Of a stretch of 64,000 bases of DNA, positions 55,190-63,345 are shown piece by piece. Every line of letters begins with the position of its first letter. Within the stretch, counting starts at the first letter, position 1. The position numbers and the translations under genes are program-made. Source of the DNA: Paenibacillus sp. PAMC 26794 (lineage in GTDB: Bacteria; Bacillota; Bacilli; Paenibacillales; Paenibacillaceae); assembly GCF_000316035.1 (NCBI RefSeq), contig NZ_ANHX01000011.1, forward strand, positions 124,001-188,000. The letters are read 5' to 3'. The notes beneath the pieces are model-generated. The model did no database searches. It saw only the letters and a program-made list of their open reading frames with translations, and was not told where the DNA came from.

Positions 55190-55219
55190 TTGACACTTGG
55201 TAATAACTAAATGTACAAT
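55190..55219 (+). promoter_or_regulatory. Sigma-A promoter of glnRA
   Basis: TTGACA (55190-55195), an 18-base spacer and TACAAT (55214-55219) lie 36 bases before the glnR start. Confidence 0.75.
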
Positions 55220-55254
55220 AGGGTGAAGAATAGATGACTGGAAGGTTGATGAAC

Positions 55255-55668
55255 ATGGGTGATGAAATCCGCAGAAATATGGCCTTATTCCCAATTGGTA
55301 TTGTAATGAAACTTACGGATCTGTCTGCACGTCAGATTCGTTACTATGAGCAGCACAGCTTGATCGTTCCTGCGAGAACGTCAGGTAATCAACGGTTATT
55401 CTCTTTTAATGACGTAGAGAGATTGCTAGAGATCAAGGCTTTGATTGAAAAAGGAGTTAACATCGCGGGGATCAAACAAGTGATGAATCCTGTTTCAAAA
55501 GAATCCGAGGAAGCTACAGTTATCACGCCAGATACTGAAGTTAAACGCAGAGAGCTGTCCGATACGCAGTTGCACCGCTTGCTGAAGCAGCAGCTTGTAT
55601 CAGGTAAGAGACCAGGACAAGTATCTCTCATTCAGGGAGAGCTTTCCCGATTCTTTAATAAAAATTAA
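55255..55668 (+). CDS. glnR: MerR-family nitrogen regulator GlnR
   Basis: A 137-residue regulator closely matching GlnR. The MerR winged helix reads PIGIVMKLTDLSARQIRYYE followed by NQRLFSFNDVERLLEIKAL, and the C-terminal tail ends in the basic and aromatic LSRFF motif that lets glutamine-bound glutamine synthetase turn it on. It represses glnRA and other nitrogen genes in nitrogen excess. The ATG at 55255 lies nine bases after ggaagg. Confidence 0.95.
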   Translation: MGDEIRRNMALFPIGIVMKLTDLSARQIRYYEQHSLIVPARTSGNQRLFSFNDVERLLEIKALIEKGVNIAGIKQVMNPVSKESEEATVITPDTEVKRRELSDTQLHRLLKQQLVSGKRPGQVSLIQGELSRFFNKN

Positions 55669-55797
55669 ATTCGCATAACTTGGCGAGTGAGGGGAAAACA
55701 TGCACTTTTGGTGTGAGACTCCTTGACCCATGGAACTTTCTAATGTACAAATATAACAGGCAAGCCAAATACGCAGATAAGAAAGGGAGAGGTTATA

Positions 55798-57126
55798 GTG
55801 AGTTATACAAAAGAAGACATTCTCCGCATTTCGAAAGAAGAAAACGTACGATTCATTCGATTGCAATTTACTGATTTGCTTGGAGCTATCAAAAACGTTG
55901 AGATTCCTGTGAGTCAGTTGACTAAGGCTCTGGATAACAAAATGATGTTCGATGGATCTTCCATTGAAGGTTATGTACGTATTGAAGAGTCCGACATGTA
56001 CCTCTATCCAGATCTAGATTCTTGGCTTATTTTCCCATGGGTTGCAGAGAACCGTGTTGCACGGCTGATTTGCGACGTATATCTTCCAGATGGTAATCCG
56101 TTCCCGGGAGATCCACGTGGCATCTTGAAACGAAACCTGAAGGAAGCCGAAGAAATGGGATTCACTTCCTTCAACGTTGGTCCTGAACCCGAGTTCTTCT
56201 TGTTCAAAACAGACGAAAAGGGAAACCCGACTACCGAACTGAATGACCAAGGTGGTTATTTCGACCTTGCGCCTACGGATCTTGGTGAAAACTGTCGTCG
56301 TGACATCGTTATCACACTTGAAGAAATGGGCTTTGAGATCGAAGCTTCCCACCATGAGGTAGCTCCAGGTCAGCATGAGATTGACTTCAAATATGCTGAT
56401 GCTCTGAAAGCAGCTGACCAGATCCAAACGTTCAAACTCGTTGTTAAAACGATTGCACGTCAGCATGGTTTACATGCTACATTCATGCCGAAACCGCTGT
56501 TTGGTATGAACGGATCCGGTATGCACTGTAACCAATCCTTGTTCAAAGGCAATGAGAACGCATTCGTTGATGAGTCGGACGAGCTGGGTCTGAGCAAAAC
56601 TGCTCGTCACTTCATGGCTGGAACTCTGAAGCACGCACGTGCGTTTGCAGCAATTACTAACCCAACTGTGAACTCATACAAACGTCTTGTACCAGGTTAT
56701 GAAGCACCTTGTTATGTAGCATGGTCTGCTAGTAACCGTAGCCCAATGATTCGTATTCCAGCTTCCCGTGGTCTGAGTACACGTGTTGAGGTTCGTAACC
56801 CGGATCCGGCTGCTAACCCTTACCTGGCTTTGTCTGTTTTGTTGAAAGCAGGTCTGGACGGAATCAAACGTGAGCTTTCCTTACCAACTCCAATTGACCG
56901 TAACATCTACATCATGTCAGAAGAAGAGCGTGTGGAAGAAGGCATTCCAAGCTTGCCAGCTGACCTGAAAGAAGCATTGAATGAATTGATCCGTAGCGAA
57001 GTCATCTGTGATGCTCTCGGCGACCACGCCTTGGCTCACTTCTATGAGCTGAAAGAAATTGAGTGGGATATGTATAGAACACAAGTCCACCAATGGGAAC
57101 GCGATCAATATATCACGTTGTACTAG
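55798..57126 (+). CDS. glnA: Glutamine synthetase, type I
   Basis: A 442-residue type I (alpha) glutamine synthetase making glutamine from glutamate, ammonia and ATP. Visible motifs are the beta-grasp [16 protein letters not shown], the metal-site GPEPEFFLF, the catalytic [12 protein letters not shown], the ATP-site [12 protein letters not shown], and [17 protein letters not shown] with the RIPASRG block. It lacks the adenylylation segment of beta types, so control is by feedback and by GlnR/TnrA. The start is GTG after gggagagg. It forms an operon with glnR. Confidence 0.97.
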   Translation: MSYTKEDILRISKEENVRFIRLQFTDLLGAIKNVEIPVSQLTKALDNKMMFDGSSIEGYVRIEESDMYLYPDLDSWLIFPWVAENRVARLICDVYLPDGNPFPGDPRGILKRNLKEAEEMGFTSFNVGPEPEFFLFKTDEKGNPTTELNDQGGYFDLAPTDLGENCRRDIVITLEEMGFEIEASHHEVAPGQHEIDFKYADALKAADQIQTFKLVVKTIARQHGLHATFMPKPLFGMNGSGMHCNQSLFKGNENAFVDESDELGLSKTARHFMAGTLKHARAFAAITNPTVNSYKRLVPGYEAPCYVAWSASNRSPMIRIPASRGLSTRVEVRNPDPAANPYLALSVLLKAGLDGIKRELSLPTPIDRNIYIMSEEERVEEGIPSLPADLKEALNELIRSEVICDALGDHALAHFYELKEIEWDMYRTQVHQWERDQYITLY

Positions 57127-57135
57127 GGATATCTA

Positions 57136-57180
57136 AACCTTGGTAGTGCTGGATTTTCAGCGTTCCAAGGTTTTTCTCTT
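57136..57180 (+). terminator. glnA terminator
   Basis: The stem aaccttgg...gctg with cagc...ccaaggtt and a run of T. The prophage begins directly after it. Confidence 0.9.
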
Positions 57181-57210
57181 TTTAGAGAAATATCGGTGGG
57201 ATATTTGTTA

Positions 57211-57230
57211 TGACCGCGGTTTTGACCGCG
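57211..57230. repeat. Direct repeat next to the integrase (possible attL or arm site)
   Basis: tgaccgcg occurs twice, 12 bases apart (57211-57218, 57223-57230), between the glnA terminator and the integrase stop. It may be part of the attachment core or an integrase-binding site, but the right end of the prophage is outside the window, so no core can be proven. Confidence 0.3.
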
Positions 57231-57244
57231 ACTATTAAATCAAT

Positions 57245-58420
57245 CTATTCTTCTGGATAGTCCATGTAAGAAGAGTATTTATCTATGCTTCTAACTTCTA
57301 TCACTTCTGTAATATGTGCGTAAATATCAGACGTGACTTCAATAGAAGCGTGTCCTAATCTTTCCTGGACTTCTTTCATACTTGCCCCGGATTCTAACAT
57401 CATAACAGCATGTGTGTGTCTGAGTCCGTGAACAGTGATATCTTTATCTATTCCAGCATTTTTACAGATCCTTTTGAGCGCTCGTTGTAACGTTGATTTT
57501 GCAAAAGGGCGACCATCACCTCGATTAAAAACCAATTTCAAGCTTGTTTCCTCGGTAATTCCAATTTGTTTCTCGAACTCCTTTTGTATGAGGATTTGCT
57601 CGTTTAATTCTTTAGCTAAACTTTCAGTTATCATAATGGATCTTTTTGAAGCCGCGGTTTTGGGAGGCGCAAATAATTTTTCTATATCAAACTGATTGTA
57701 CACAATTGTTTTATTGATTGAAATTCGCCTTTCCGCCGTGTCTATATCATCTCTTTGAAGCGAAAGTGCTTCGCCTTTTCTTAATCCAGTTTCAATAAGA
57801 GTTTTGAAAAAATAGTAATACTTAGGATTATCTTTTAATGCCGCTGACAAAAAAACAAACACTTCCTGTTTAGTAAGAAAGTTAGCTGGGTCTGAAGTAT
57901 TCAGTTTATTTAAATTCGGATCCGGGATAATTATTTTAGAACAAGGATTTTTCTTAATGATTTCAAGATCTAATGCTTTGTACATAGCACTCTGCATTGT
58001 AGTATGGATAATTTCAACTGTACGTTTGCTGAGATGTGTGATTAGCCCGTTAACGAAAGTTTGATATTGAGCGTTTGTGAGCTTCGAAACCTTAATAAAG
58101 CCTAGGTTTGGTACCAAGTATTTTTCCACTCCATATTTGTGTTGCTTGAAAGTGTTCTCTCTAACAGTATTCCTTTTGTAAATCTCTAGCCAATCCATAA
58201 GAAAATCCTTAATCAATATGTCCTTGCTTTGATTTGCGAGATTTCCGCTTTCAATTTGGATTTCTAATTCTTCTGCAGCCAATTTAGCTTCTGTTTTAGA
58301 GTTGAATCCTCTGCGTGTTGTATTTATCCTCTTCCCTGTTTTAGGGTCAACTCCTGTATCAATCTTGAACATCCAGAGTGTTCCTTTTTTCTTTGTTTTA
58401 TATTTGATGTAAGATGCCAT
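57245..58420 (-). CDS. Phage tyrosine integrase
   Basis: A 391-residue tyrosine recombinase. An N-terminal arm-DNA-binding domain (MASYIKYKTKKKGTLWMFKI, then GFNSKTEAKLAAEELE) is followed by a SAM-like core-binding domain and the catalytic domain with Arg near 216 (ETGLRKGEAL), His331 and Arg334 (HGLRHTH), His357 (LGHAS) and Tyr367 (DIYAHI). It inserts and excises the prophage beside glnA. The start has a gaggggag ribosome site. It is transcribed away from the early genes, toward attL. Confidence 0.95.
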   Translation of the reverse strand: MASYIKYKTKKKGTLWMFKIDTGVDPKTGKRINTTRRGFNSKTEAKLAAEELEIQIESGNLANQSKDILIKDFLMDWLEIYKRNTVRENTFKQHKYGVEKYLVPNLGFIKVSKLTNAQYQTFVNGLITHLSKRTVEIIHTTMQSAMYKALDLEIIKKNPCSKIIIPDPNLNKLNTSDPANFLTKQEVFVFLSAALKDNPKYYYFFKTLIETGLRKGEALSLQRDDIDTAERRISINKTIVYNQFDIEKLFAPPKTAASKRSIMITESLAKELNEQILIQKEFEKQIGITEETSLKLVFNRGDGRPFAKSTLQRALKRICKNAGIDKDITVHGLRHTHAVMMLESGASMKEVQERLGHASIEVTSDIYAHITEVIEVRSIDKYSSYMDYPEE

Positions 58421-58469
58421 TTTACAATCTCCCCTCGAAATGATTGTTTTTTGCCAACCCTCCTTATAA

Positions 58470-58481
58470 GAATATACGTTC
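58470..58481 (-). promoter_or_regulatory. LexA-like box upstream of the integrase gene
   Basis: GAATATACGTTC fits the Gram-positive LexA/DinR core GAAC-RNRY-GTTY with one mismatch. It overlaps a TATATT element on the minus strand and lies about 50 bases before the integrase start, where LexA binding could couple excision to DNA damage. Confidence 0.35.
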
Positions 58482-58557
58482 TATTTTTACATATAGGAAA
58501 TAGCCTTACGGCTATGAAACCTAAAAGTGAGAAGATTTTAATCTTAGTGTTATGAAG

Positions 58558-59292
58558 TTATTTGTCTTGGTCAGTCAATGCTTCGGCATATCCCAAAATA
58601 CGCTGTTTAAGTTCTTGAGAAATTGGTTTTCCGTTAAAACTAATTTCAGGTTGATTAAGAAATTCTTCTAAATCTTTAATGTCATTTTCATCTTCTTTGT
58701 AAAGTTCATGTTTTTTAGCTATTGAAGTTAACTCTTTTAACAAAATTTCTTTTTCCTCATAACTTAACTTTTCAAGTATGATTTCTGACAAAACCTCGAA
58801 ATTACAAACTAAGTTAAAAGAACCTTCAGTAATTTCATTTAGAGTTAAAGGATCATCCTTAAATTCATTTACTCCTCTTTCGTATATTTCAAAAAAGGCT
58901 GTGGACTCCTCATTAATTTGAATATTTTTAAAAATCTCAATTGCATCTTCTTGTAGATATGAGAAAAATAATCCTTTCTCGTCAGTAAGCATGGCTGCTA
59001 CATGCTTTATTTTCTCGTCAAGATCAGAATTCAAGTTAAAATGATCGATTCTTTTCAAGGGTTCATTATCATCTTCATTTATGTGACCTGCCATAATCAT
59101 CAATTCATTAAAAGATATATCTAGAGCTAGTGATATCTTTTTCAAAGTATCTGGTTTTGGAGCGCCGCGTTTTCCAGTCTCGATTCTTGAGAGTTGAGCA
59201 ATACTTATTCCTGATTTTTTTGAGACGTCTATCAAAGTGAATCCTTTTAAATCGCGGGCATTCTTAATCAATGTACCAAGTTCATTAGACAC
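58558..59292 (-). CDS. Phage repressor-like HTH (XRE) protein
   Basis: A 244-residue protein. The XRE helix-turn-helix fills residues 7-65 (TLIDVSKKSGISIAQLSRIE, then TGKRGAPKPDTLKK). The remaining 170 residues are acidic and helical and do not show the Ser-Lys dyad of a LexA-type self-cleaving C-terminus, so this is not a classic cleavable CI. It starts with GTG at 59292, preceded by ggtgg. It faces the Cro gene across a shared operator region, the layout of a lysis-lysogeny switch. Confidence 0.85.
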   Translation of the reverse strand: MSNELGTLIKNARDLKGFTLIDVSKKSGISIAQLSRIETGKRGAPKPDTLKKISLALDISFNELMIMAGHINEDDNEPLKRIDHFNLNSDLDEKIKHVAAMLTDEKGLFFSYLQEDAIEIFKNIQINEESTAFFEIYERGVNEFKDDPLTLNEITEGSFNLVCNFEVLSEIILEKLSYEEKEILLKELTSIAKKHELYKEDENDIKDLEEFLNQPEISFNGKPISQELKQRILGYAEALTDQDK

Positions 59293-59336
59293 GACGATTC
59301 CACCTTTTTTCTTATTGGTAATTATAATACCATCTT

Positions 59337-59352
59337 TTTACCTCGGGGTAAA
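59337..59352. promoter_or_regulatory. Operator 1 of the lysogeny switch
   Basis: The perfect palindrome TTTACC-tcgg-GGTAAA lies 45 bases upstream of the repressor start. A near-copy is found at 59465-59480. Confidence 0.6.
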
Positions 59353-59464
59353 CAGGAAATCTAGAATACAGAAGGTATCTGATGAAAAACAGCGTAATCA
59401 ATGAGCCAGATGCAGAATTTGGCGAAATATAGCATTTTACCAAAATGAAAAATACTGATATTGT

Positions 59465-59480
59465 TTTACCCAGAGGGAAA
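59465..59480. promoter_or_regulatory. Operator 2 of the lysogeny switch
   Basis: TTTACC-caga-GGGAAA matches operator 1 except for one base in the right arm. It lies 14 bases before the Cro start, where binding would block cro expression. Confidence 0.55.
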
Positions 59481-59494
59481 AAGGTGGTGAAAAA

Positions 59495-59728
59495 ATGGCT
59501 AATATGTTTGGGATATATCTAAAAAAACAACGTAAAAAAAAAGGGTTGAATTTGATCGAATTATCTGAATTATCGGGAGTAAGTTGCGCACAGATTTCAA
59601 GAATCGAAACAGGTAAGCGGGGGATGCCCAAACCCGATACATTAAAAAAATTCTCGGTTGCCTTAAATCTAAATTATGAGGATTTAATGATGAGAGCTGG
59701 GTATCTGGAAAAGGTGACCAACTGCTAA
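59495..59728 (+). CDS. Cro-like HTH protein
   Basis: A 77-residue XRE-type protein with the helix-turn-helix LNLIELSELSGVSCAQISRI followed by ETGKRGMPKPDTLKK. The recognition region is nearly the same as that of the repressor at 58558-59292, so both should bind the same operators. It has no extra domain. It starts with ATG after aaggtgg and heads the rightward early operon. Confidence 0.85.
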   Translation: MANMFGIYLKKQRKKKGLNLIELSELSGVSCAQISRIETGKRGMPKPDTLKKFSVALNLNYEDLMMRAGYLEKVTNC

Positions 59729-59739
59729 GGAGGAACGAG

Positions 59740-60051
59740 ATGGAAACTAACATGACAATTCATATTCCTGACGTAGATAAGTATGTCCAAGAACTTGTGA
59801 AAAAAGCATATGAAATCGGAGTCGAAGAGGGGAGAGTCAAGTACGACTATCCTCTTGTACTCACTAAAAACGATCTGAAGGATATATTTCAAGTAGAAGC
59901 GTCAGCAGTAAATAAACTTGTGGAAAATACTTCTTTTCCTAAATTCAAATTAATTCGAGCGAGGTACCCGAGAGATCTAGTTTTCAATTGGATAAGTGAA
60001 AACTCCTCTAATCAAACAGTTGGATTCTCCAGAAGGAAGAATAACAATTAA
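59740..60051 (+). CDS. Small phage HTH protein (possible excisionase or early regulator)
   Basis: A 103-residue protein, with a helical start (YVQELVKKAYEIGVEEGR) and then a winged-helix-like segment VLTKNDLKDIFQVEASAVNK followed by FPKFKLIRARYPRDLVFNWI. The last part resembles excisionase or MerR-like DNA-binding folds used by small phage regulators. I cannot assign it to a named family. It is 11 bp after cro with aaggagga at its start and probably in the same operon. The tail is basic (RRKNNN). Confidence 0.65.
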   Translation: METNMTIHIPDVDKYVQELVKKAYEIGVEEGRVKYDYPLVLTKNDLKDIFQVEASAVNKLVENTSFPKFKLIRARYPRDLVFNWISENSSNQTVGFSRRKNNN

Positions 60052-60073
60052 TCTGTAAAGGAGAATTAAAAAA

Positions 60074-61210
60074 TTGCAAATTACTATTGAAAAAATAAAG
60101 GTTAATGACCGCATTCGAAAGGACTTTAGTGGCATTGAAGAACTGGCGCAAGACATTGAACGGAACGGACTTATCAATCCTATATTAATAACTCCTGATT
60201 TTCAATTAGTAGCTGGAGAACGCCGATTACGCGCTCACCAACACCTTGGTCGAAAAGAAGTGATGGTTAGGGTTATGGAAATTGAAGATTACGAGCACCA
60301 ACTCCGGTTAGAAATTTCAGAGAACGAGCACCGGAAAGAATTTACCTTCTCGGAGCGTGTGGAATGGGCTAAACGCCTTGAGGAAGTCGAACGAATTAAG
60401 GCCAAAGAACGGATGGCAGGAGGCAAGGAAAATGTTCCTGAGCAGCCGACCGGACAAGTTCGAGATATCGTTGCAGAACAAGCAGGATTTGGTTCTGGTA
60501 AAACGTATGATAAAGCCAAATTTATCATGGAGAACGCCACTCCGGAAATCATTCAGCAACTCGACGCAGGAATCATTTCAACACATAAGGCTTTTACGGA
60601 AACAAAAGAACGTCTTGAAGCCGCAGTCCGAGAAGCAGAAACGCGGGCAGCTCAAGCTGAACAAGAGAAAGAAGAACTTCAACGGCGATACAAGGATGCG
60701 ATCCCAGCCAATCAGGTGGATGAAGCAGTAGCGGCGGCAGTAGAACGCCGAGATGAAGAGACAGAAGTTCTTCTCGAACAGAAATCTCAAGAAGCTGCTA
60801 AGAAGATCAAAGAGCGTGATCAATACTGGAAGGACAAGCTTCAGGACGATGTTGAGGCTGAGCGTCTGAAGGTAGAAGAACTGAAAGCCGGTTATCAGCG
60901 GACGAAAGAAGAATTGGAGACTATAAAGCTCCAGCAGTCAGATGACTTCGATGAACAACAGGCGACCGCTCAAATGAAGAAACTTCGCTTCGAAGCTGAT
61001 AGCAACACCATACAGGTCAGCATCCATGTGAAGCAGTTTCTCCAGAAGGTTGGGATTACATCGTTCATGCTAGGTGCAGTATCCGGCGCAAGTACGAGTG
61101 AGAAGAAACGACTATCAGAAGGTCTTGATATGCTCCAATCCTTCATAGACCAACTTCGTCCGGCAATTAATTCAAGAAAGGTGGTAGACAGACATGACAT
61201 TGATTCCTAA
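60074..61210 (+). CDS. ParB/RepB/Spo0J-family phage protein with long coiled coil
   Basis: A 378-residue protein starting with TTG after aaaggag. The ParB nuclease-like N-terminal domain shows IEELAQDIERNGLINPILIT with LVAGERRLRAHQHLG and ENEHRKEFTFSERVEWAKRL. Residues about 175-320 are a charged coiled coil rich in Glu, Lys, Gln and Arg. A compact C-terminal helical end follows. ParB-like proteins in temperate phages may aid replication or partition, or act as nucleases or CTP-binding clamps, so its exact job is uncertain. The gene overlaps the ORF6C gene by 17 bp. Confidence 0.82.
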   Translation: MQITIEKIKVNDRIRKDFSGIEELAQDIERNGLINPILITPDFQLVAGERRLRAHQHLGRKEVMVRVMEIEDYEHQLRLEISENEHRKEFTFSERVEWAKRLEEVERIKAKERMAGGKENVPEQPTGQVRDIVAEQAGFGSGKTYDKAKFIMENATPEIIQQLDAGIISTHKAFTETKERLEAAVREAETRAAQAEQEKEELQRRYKDAIPANQVDEAVAAAVERRDEETEVLLEQKSQEAAKKIKERDQYWKDKLQDDVEAERLKVEELKAGYQRTKEELETIKLQQSDDFDEQQATAQMKKLRFEADSNTIQVSIHVKQFLQKVGITSFMLGAVSGASTSEKKRLSEGLDMLQSFIDQLRPAINSRKVVDRHDIDS

Positions 61211-61619
61211 TCAGCCTGACTATCTGACAATCGTTGAAAGACAGTTGCAGCTTACAGAGGCACAGGGAGTTGCTATCCGAGGATTATGGGATGGCATGAA
61301 ACAAATGCAAGATGACGTTGCTGAAAAGGTCGGAGAGGTTCAGATGATGGTGCAGGAGGTTCGAGACAGCGTAACGCTGACGGATGCGGAGTGCTACCAA
61401 CTCCAGTCTCTTGTCCGCAAGAAGTCGAACTCGTTAACAAAGGACAGGTACAAAGAGTCTGACGAGAAATTCAAGGTCCTGGTTGGTCGTTATCGTAGGA
61501 TGGTCTGGAGTAAACTGAAAGATCGGTTTGAGGTAGCGAAATACAGCCATGTACGGCGTATCGACTTTGATGATGCGGTTGAATTCATTAAGGAGTTTCG
61601 TCCAGAAGACTACATCTGA
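61194..61619 (+). CDS. Phage ORF6C-domain protein
   Basis: A 141-residue protein. The C-terminal segment LKDRFEVAKYSHVRRIDFDD followed by AVEFIKEFRP fits the ORF6C domain found at the C-terminus of phage anti-repressors and DNA-binding proteins. The N-terminal helices (LTIVERQLQLTEAQGVAIRG) form a coiled-coil-like region in place of the usual Bro-N or KilA-N domain. It starts inside the end of the ParB-like gene, suggesting translational coupling. Confidence 0.75.
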   Translation: MTLIPNQPDYLTIVERQLQLTEAQGVAIRGLWDGMKQMQDDVAEKVGEVQMMVQEVRDSVTLTDAECYQLQSLVRKKSNSLTKDRYKESDEKFKVLVGRYRRMVWSKLKDRFEVAKYSHVRRIDFDDAVEFIKEFRPEDYI

Positions 61620-61639
61620 TCTGATAGGAGTTGAAACCG

Positions 61640-61741
61640 ATGGGATACAAATTTATGACTCTGGATGAATTGGCACTTATCTGGTCACACAAGCCATTGC
61701 AGCATGCCATAATCACTCGGAACATTGCTAAAAAGAAATGA
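61640..61741 (+). CDS. 33-aa phage small protein
   Basis: An ATG at 61640, nine bases after taggag, opens a 33-codon frame (MGYKFMTLDELALIWSHKPL, then a basic end IAKKK) that ends in TGA overlapping the next start (ATGA, 61738-61741). The overlap and ribosome site argue that it is translated. The sequence looks like a tiny N-terminal helix-turn-helix segment. No family is recognised. Confidence 0.5.
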   Translation: MGYKFMTLDELALIWSHKPLQHAIITRNIAKKK

Positions 61742-62100
61742 TGATACGTTCTCACGATTTGTTGCAAACCAGAGTATTGCGAAGACAAATTAGGGATTTA
61801 TGTGATACTGCGATTGATGCATTAGCAATGGAACGCAGCATCAAACCCATCAAACAACAAATTAAGATGCTCCGTAACGATCTTGAGGAATTAGAACGCT
61901 CAATCGATAAGAACGCAGAATATGAAGGACTAATCTGGAAAGAACCATCAGGTTATAAGGTTGAAGGGACAGTGATTGGATTGTGTAAACACTGTGATAG
62001 AGATGTGTTCTCCGGCCAGAGATTTCCTGATCCAAAAGAAGAAGGACTCTTTTGTAACTACTATTGCAGAAGAGTCTACCGCAACAACAGTATCAAATGA
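61738..62100 (+). CDS. Hypothetical phage protein with CxxC zinc-ribbon-like end
   Basis: A 120-residue protein. The first 60 residues are a charged helix pair (SIKPIKQQIKMLRNDLEELE), and the end has CKHCDRDVFSGQRFP and CNYYCRRVYR: four cysteines spaced as a CxxC...CxxxC zinc ribbon. Such proteins are common in phage early regions and may bind nucleic acid. The start overlaps the stop of the 33-residue gene by four bases. I do not recognise a family. Confidence 0.65.
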   Translation: MMIRSHDLLQTRVLRRQIRDLCDTAIDALAMERSIKPIKQQIKMLRNDLEELERSIDKNAEYEGLIWKEPSGYKVEGTVIGLCKHCDRDVFSGQRFPDPKEEGLFCNYYCRRVYRNNSIK

Positions 62101-62197
62101 GTCCTTAGGTTAATCGTGCTACCAACACGATCATTAAAAAAAGAATTCAACGGCAGTATACCATGCAATTCCAAATTTGAAAATAGGGGATGAAAAT

Positions 62198-62896
62198 ATG
62201 AATTTAAATAACCTGGTAAGTGACGCTATGGAGACAATCCAAAAGGATGGGTTTGTGGAAGGAGTTATTAAAAAGCAATTGGAGACTACTATCAAAAAAG
62301 TCGTTGAAGATTACTTTGGCTCCTATGGAGATTTCCGTAAAGAGTTGGAAAACCAAGTAAAAGAACAACTCGAAATTGATATGAGCAAACTTGGAATTGG
62401 CGGATACAATCTCATGGTTCTGAATGAAGTGAAGTCTCAATTGGAAACTGCACTGCATATTCAGGGCGTCCAAAAAATCAAAGAAAATATGGAAAGGATG
62501 CTCGTTGGTGTCAAGTCAGAATACAAGTTATCTGAATTAGTTGAGGCTATGAAAAAGGACGAAAACGAGGATCGCGATAAAGATGGCGAAAAAATAGGGT
62601 TCATTATTGAAGAGAGCGATTACGGTTACAAGCATATTTACTTTGATCCTGAAAGTGACGGGACAGAATCATGGCGCTCTAGCAGATCAAAATACAATTA
62701 CAAGTATCAACTTCACTTAGATAAAGAGGGTCATGTCTATAATTCTAAAATTGATAGTCATGATTTATCTAAAAACAACGAGATCATGACATCATTTTAT
62801 GACTTTGATAAATTAATGTTCCAAATTTTCGCGACAGGAGCGAAAGTTGTTGTCGATGAAGATGATGTAGATACCTATTACGGTGATGATTATTAA
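62198..62896 (+). CDS. Hypothetical phage protein, 232 aa
   Basis: The start is the ATG at 62198, after ataggggatg; the in-frame ATG 21 bases upstream has no such site. The N-terminal 110 residues are helical and charged, the middle is Asp/Glu/Lys-rich (KKDENEDRDKDGEK), and the C-terminal 95 residues are beta-rich with many Tyr (SDYGYKHIYFDPESDG) and an acidic end (DEDDVDTYYGDDY). No known family comes to mind. It probably belongs to the early operon. Confidence 0.6.
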   Translation: MNLNNLVSDAMETIQKDGFVEGVIKKQLETTIKKVVEDYFGSYGDFRKELENQVKEQLEIDMSKLGIGGYNLMVLNEVKSQLETALHIQGVQKIKENMERMLVGVKSEYKLSELVEAMKKDENEDRDKDGEKIGFIIEESDYGYKHIYFDPESDGTESWRSSRSKYNYKYQLHLDKEGHVYNSKIDSHDLSKNNEIMTSFYDFDKLMFQIFATGAKVVVDEDDVDTYYGDDY

Positions 62897-62919
62897 AGAT
62901 TAATTTAGGAGTGACTGCA

Positions 62920-63318
62920 TTGTCTCTACAAAAACAATATACATTAGGTGAGTTATACAGCCTAGCAGAACAGTGCAGTCACGATTATCCGGCTACACTG
63001 GCTCGGAAGATCGAGTTTTTGACCGAGGTACAGGTTATTTTGGGCCGTAGAGCTGCTGAAGCAGTGAGAGACTATAAACGTATCTACGCCCAGAGAAAGC
63101 GTGAGTATGCAGAAGCATACCTTGCTGCTGGCAAAGACAAAGCTCAGCGTGCGGAGCTGGCAATCATTGAGATTCGTCTTAAGGAAGCTGATGCTGAGGC
63201 AGACAAGGTTCGCTGGCATAACGCAGTGGAAAGTAATGATCAGGTTATCAATTCGTTGAAATATAGCTTGAAGGTTCTTCTGGCGGAATTCAACAATCCA
63301 GCCAGTGGAAAGAGATAG
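62920..63318 (+). CDS. Hypothetical phage coiled-coil protein
   Basis: A 132-residue protein, nearly all helix and highly charged (RKIEFLTEVQVILGRRAAEA, then YAQRKREYAEAYLAAGKDKA). The start is TTG at 62920, eight bases after aggag; the GTG at 62911 overlaps the ribosome site. Position just before the replication gene suggests an accessory replication or recombination role, which is inference only. Confidence 0.6.
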   Translation: MSLQKQYTLGELYSLAEQCSHDYPATLARKIEFLTEVQVILGRRAAEAVRDYKRIYAQRKREYAEAYLAAGKDKAQRAELAIIEIRLKEADAEADKVRWHNAVESNDQVINSLKYSLKVLLAEFNNPASGKR

Positions 63319-63345
63319 TAATCAGAATTTTCCGGGGTGAGGAGA

